Of a DNA stretch of 64,000 bases, positions 61,413 through 64,000 are shown piece after piece. Each line of letters opens with the position of its first letter. Position 1 is the first letter of the stretch. Origin of the DNA: Mammaliicoccus lentus (lineage in GTDB: Bacteria; Bacillota; Bacilli; Staphylococcales; Staphylococcaceae); contig NZ_PPRS01000013.1 in the NCBI RefSeq assembly GCF_002902755.1, positions 1-64,000 of the forward strand. Direction: 5' to 3'. The translations under genes and the position numbers were made by a program. Under the pieces are notes generated by a model. It worked only from the letters and a program-made list of their open reading frames with translations, did not search any database and was not told the DNA's origin.

Positions 61413-62060
61413 TTAATTCTTGTGGATTCGAACTTCAACATTCATTCCTGGAACAACATTTGTTGATGGCTTAGAATCAAATGTGATTTTCACTGGAACA
61501 ACTTGTGTCACCTTTGTATAGTTTCCATTACTATTTGATGAAGGCATCAACGAGAAACTTGATGCAGTTGCTAATCCAACTTGAGACACTTTACCTTTAA
61601 CACTAGCTTTTTGACCATCGATATCAATGTCAACTGCTTGTCCTTCTTCTACATCCTCTACATCTGTATCATCAATGTTTGCAGTTACATATAAATCATC
61701 AAAATTATATGCATAAGCAATCGGTGAGCCAGCTTGTACTAAATTGTTCTCTGTTTCAGAAGTTTTTACGATTGTACTTTTTGATGGTGCTTCAATCTTC
61801 ATTTTTTGAGATTGACCATCTTCACCTTTACCTTCTACTTCACCAATTTTATCGCCTTTGTCATAAGTTTTACCTTCTTTAGCGTCAAAACTAGTTAAAT
61901 TACCTGATACTGGACTAGCAATTTTAATTTGCTCTCCATCCACTTTTGCATTTTCTGTTTTTACATAATCTGTTGCTTCACTATAATAATGGAATCCTAC
62001 TAGGCCAATAGCCACTAAAACCACTATCGTGATAACATTTACAAGCACGATTTTTTTCAT
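61413..62060 (-). CDS. EmrA/HlyD-type membrane fusion adaptor
   Basis: A 215-residue adaptor with one N-terminal transmembrane helix, a lipoyl/barrel-sandwich domain (G-N-L-T-S-F-D-A-K-E-G-K-T-Y and the matching D-D-L-Y-V-T-A-N-I-D-D half) and a beta-barrel end. The coiled coil of Gram-negative adaptors is nearly absent, as usual for single-membrane bacteria. The start is set at 62060 behind GGAGGATA; a longer start at 62084 is possible. It works with the EmrB-like pump. Confidence 0.8.
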   Translation of the reverse strand: MKKIVLVNVITIVVLVAIGLVGFHYYSEATDYVKTENAKVDGEQIKIASPVSGNLTSFDAKEGKTYDKGDKIGEVEGKGEDGQSQKMKIEAPSKSTIVKTSETENNLVQAGSPIAYAYNFDDLYVTANIDDTDVEDVEEGQAVDIDIDGQKASVKGKVSQVGLATASSFSLMPSSNSNGNYTKVTQVVPVKITFDSKPSTNVVPGMNVEVRIHKN

Positions 62061-62118
62061 TACTTTATATCCTCCATATTTCAATGATTTACTTATTATA
62101 CGGCTACGCTTTTACTAA

Positions 62119-62153
62119 TTAAACCAACAAAAATTAAAAATTTGTCGGGTTAA
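62119..62153. promoter_or_regulatory. Candidate TetR operator between emrA and the TetR gene
   Basis: TTAAACCAACAAA and TTTGTCGGGTTAA form a 13-bp inverted repeat with two mismatches, in the divergent promoter region. A TetR dimer would suit this shape. Confidence 0.45.
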
Positions 62154-62269
62154 ATTAACTAAAAAATCAGATAAATCAACATATTAAATTAAAGTTTTTA
62201 AAGTATATTAATATATATTCTATACTTTATTTGTTAAAATATAGGACATGTAAGTTATCGAGGTGAATT

Positions 62270-62821
62270 ATGAAAAAACATGCGAGACAATTAATTATTA
62301 GTAATACGGTTTATTTATTGGAAGATTATCACTTTGACGAAATTACAATAAAAATGTTGTGCGCAGAAAGTGGTATTAACCGTTCAACTTTTTATGCCCA
62401 TTTCAAAGATAAATATGATACATATGATGAAATCCAAAAATATCACATGAGTAATTACGAAAATTTAATGGATAATATTGAACTATCTATTATTGAAGAA
62501 CCAGCCAATAGGAGAAAATATGTAAAACGGTATTTTACAAATGTTTTTTATTATATTTTAAAATACCAAAAATTTTTCTACAGTGTCTTTGTTTTACATC
62601 CTGAACGAGATTTTATCATTAACTTTATCAAGCTTATAAAAGACAGAATTGAAAAACTCATTTCTAAAATCGGTACATTACAAGATGCCAACTTCTTTCT
62701 TGAATATACAATTGGTGGACAAATCGCGTCTATATATAGTTGGTTACGGGACGGATGTCAGGACTCACCTGAAAAAATGGCAGATATTATGTATAGAAAC
62801 ATCTTAAGAATAAACAGATAA
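62270..62821 (+). CDS. TetR-family transcriptional regulator
   Basis: A 183-residue TetR protein. The N-terminal helix-turn-helix includes I-T-I-K-M-L-C-A-E-S-G-I-N-R-S-T-F-Y-A-H-F (about 25-45). The C-terminal region (about 60-183) is the ligand pocket, of the TetR_C_7-like type. It diverges from emrAB, with a palindrome in the shared promoter region, so it is very probably the repressor of that pump. Confidence 0.85.
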   Translation: MKKHARQLIISNTVYLLEDYHFDEITIKMLCAESGINRSTFYAHFKDKYDTYDEIQKYHMSNYENLMDNIELSIIEEPANRRKYVKRYFTNVFYYILKYQKFFYSVFVLHPERDFIINFIKLIKDRIEKLISKIGTLQDANFFLEYTIGGQIASIYSWLRDGCQDSPEKMADIMYRNILRINR

Positions 62822-62826
62822 AAATT

Positions 62827-62872
62827 AATGCTCCTATTTCGTTTGAATTTTAATTAACGAAATAGGAGCATT
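62827..62872. terminator. 17-bp perfect palindrome, CTCCTAAT family variant
   Basis: The arms AATGCTCCTATTTCGTT and AACGAAATAGGAGCATT have the same length and layout as the 46253 element. It lies between converging genes and ends both. Confidence 0.8.
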
Positions 62873-62876
62873 TATA

Positions 62877-64000
62877 TTAGAAACTGGATAAACCAGTCTC
62901 TTCTTGTATTCTATATAATAGTTTCTTCCACAGTGATTCATCTTTATATTCATCATACTGTGCAGTGTATGAATGATCATTATTAATCCATGCATCATTA
63001 AATGTTGTAGATAGTTTTTGAAACGCAGGATCATCCTGTTTACCTTGAATTATAATATCAGTTTCCAAATTGTAATCATTCATATTTCTTCTAGTTAAAT
63101 TGGATGAACCTAATATCATCGTTGCATCTTTATTTTCATGTTGTTCAAACAATAAATATTTAGAATGAAATTGTTCCCCATTGCTTAAAGCCCATTTCAC
63201 TTTAATATTATTATTTGTTCGATTAATTAATTCACTAGCTACCGGTTTATTAGGCACGCCTGGTTTTTCTTTACCAAAAGCTTCCTTATTAATGTCTAAA
63301 ATAATTTTAATATCTACATTTCTTTTAGATGCTTTTATCAGTTCTTTAACAACATCACGGTCAGATAAATAGAACATACCTATTGAAATACGGTCTTTGG
63401 ATTGCACTTTCTTAATGTTACTAATGACCTTTTCTTTAATTTTACCTTCTGTAGCCAATTGTACAGTATAACGTGCATTATCTTTCCAACTATTATGATT
63501 GATTTTAAAATCTGATTCGTCATATTGAGCACCGCTCATATTTATAGCAGCAATCTCAGATTTTATGAGTGCCTTTTGAATCGGACCAGACACTCTTACA
63601 CCGACATTTTGATGATAACCACTTGGATCGTGAGGATTGCTAGAAAGTATCATCCCATGATTTTCAGTAACAAGTGTTTTTCTGTGATTGGCTTTCATAT
63701 TTAATAACTTTAAATAACTTCTAACAGTAACATTTGGTGCTTCTCCACTCAGAGGGTTAGGCAACTTACCTTTCTCACTATTACCAAACCATTGAAATAA
63801 TGTGCGATATGCACCTGAATAAATAGGATTAGAATCTCTTAACTTACTTAAATTTGTGTAACGTACATCTATATTATGATTCTTTAAATCTTTTATATTA
63901 TCAGGCGTGTATGAGCCATAAAATGTATTGATAGGGTCTGTTAATATTATGATTCTAACATTTGGATTCTCTTGTTTTTTCTGAATTAAAGAATCTGTAA
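62877..64000 (-). CDS. Phospholipase D-like family protein, cut by the window edge
   Basis: At least 374 residues; the frame is open to the last base, so the N terminus lies beyond the window. Two PLD-type halves are visible. The first has N-H-R-K-T-L-V-T-E-N-H, the second has E-Q-F-H-S-K-Y-L-L-F-E followed by G-S-S-N-L-T-R-R-N. Both show HxKxxxx with Glu in place of the usual Asp. Members act as cardiolipin synthases, phospholipases or nucleases. A TTG at 63764 was not used as the start because coding sequence clearly continues upstream of it. Confidence 0.78.
   Translation of the reverse strand, partial: TDSLIQKKQENPNVRIIILTDPINTFYGSYTPDNIKDLKNHNIDVRYTNLSKLRDSNPIYSGAYRTLFQWFGNSEKGKLPNPLSGEAPNVTVRSYLKLLNMKANHRKTLVTENHGMILSSNPHDPSGYHQNVGVRVSGPIQKALIKSEIAAINMSGAQYDESDFKINHNSWKDNARYTVQLATEGKIKEKVISNIKKVQSKDRISIGMFYLSDRDVVKELIKASKRNVDIKIILDINKEAFGKEKPGVPNKPVASELINRTNNNIKVKWALSNGEQFHSKYLLFEQHENKDATMILGSSNLTRRNMNDYNLETDIIIQGKQDDPAFQKLSTTFNDAWINNDHSYTAQYDEYKDESLWKKLLYRIQEETGLSSF

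Noticed and set aside
62877-63764. Complete PLD-like gene starting at TTG 63764
   Set aside because: The same frame stays open and protein-like to base 64000, so the gene is cut by the window edge.
1-64000. tRNA, rRNA or prophage genes
   Set aside because: No clover-leaf, rRNA-like or phage structural sequence was recognised anywhere in the window.

Overview
The window is AT-rich chromosomal DNA from a Staphylococcus, most likely a coagulase-negative species. The evidence is two Sar-family regulators, a large staphylococcal AraC-type regulator, two CHAP-domain SsaA-type secreted proteins, the staphylococcal formate dehydrogenase/DUF1641 pair, KatA behind a PerR-like box, strong GGAGG-type ribosome sites, and dispersed palindromic intergenic repeats. 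The species cannot be fixed from this sequence alone. There are no rRNA or tRNA genes, no complete insertion sequences, no prophage and no CRISPR array, so this is core or near-core chromosome carrying small lesions and repeats.

Layout. 1-3.7 kb: an ABC-2 type export operon with a membrane-anchored 499-residue partner. 3.7-10.5 kb: a C39-like peptidase, SarR, a DoxX/flavin-monooxygenase pair, two small hypotheticals, a two-domain Sar protein and a 679-residue AraC regulator. 11-14.2 kb: ssaA, an NhaC antiporter and an ssaA paralogue; a WalR-like box lies upstream of ssaA. 14.2-16.6 kb: a 131-bp tandem repeat, a DUF4870 gene with an early amber codon, and a glutamate-type symporter. 16.6-19.4 kb: the methionine ABC transporter metN-metP-metQ, with a SAM riboswitch placed directly before metQ. 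19.5-21.7 kb: a DUF485/acetate-type symporter pair behind a perfect cre site. 21.7-29 kb: an FAD monooxygenase, a glucosaminidase, formate dehydrogenase with DUF1641, and CstA. 29.2-31.9 kb: a broken D-serine dehydratase gene containing a 24-bp perfect palindrome, a DMT transporter and a Nudix hydrolase. 32.2-36.7 kb: katA, then a repeat-rich stretch with AraC/GyrI-like, SnoaL-like (amber-truncated) and XRE genes. 36.7-45.9 kb: MFS/MarR, an M20 amidohydrolase, a 41-bp palindromic tandem array, a second NhaC antiporter, an RNPP-like regulator, isoaspartyl dipeptidase, an orphan PHP phosphatase and a nitroreductase. 46-51 kb: an acetyltransferase, ROK kinase, CorA, PurU and an SDR enzyme. 51-54.2 kb: a split lactose/cellobiose-type PTS with a MupG-like hydrolase and a cre-controlled divergent promoter. 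54.3-64 kb: DUF456, an MFS sugar-efflux protein, MOSC, LysR, UppP, DUF402, an EmrAB-type pump with a TetR regulator, and a phospholipase D-like protein running off the end.

How it fits together. Much of the window concerns envelope maintenance (SsaA-type proteins, glucosaminidase, UppP, MupG, exporters), overflow-carbon and peptide use (acetate-type symporter, CstA, formate dehydrogenase, dipeptidase, amidohydrolase), and ion balance (two NhaC proteins, CorA). The most unusual signals are non-coding: two regular tandem arrays of short palindromes, a modular dispersed element that ends several operons, a new palindrome inside dsdA, and two genes interrupted by amber codons.
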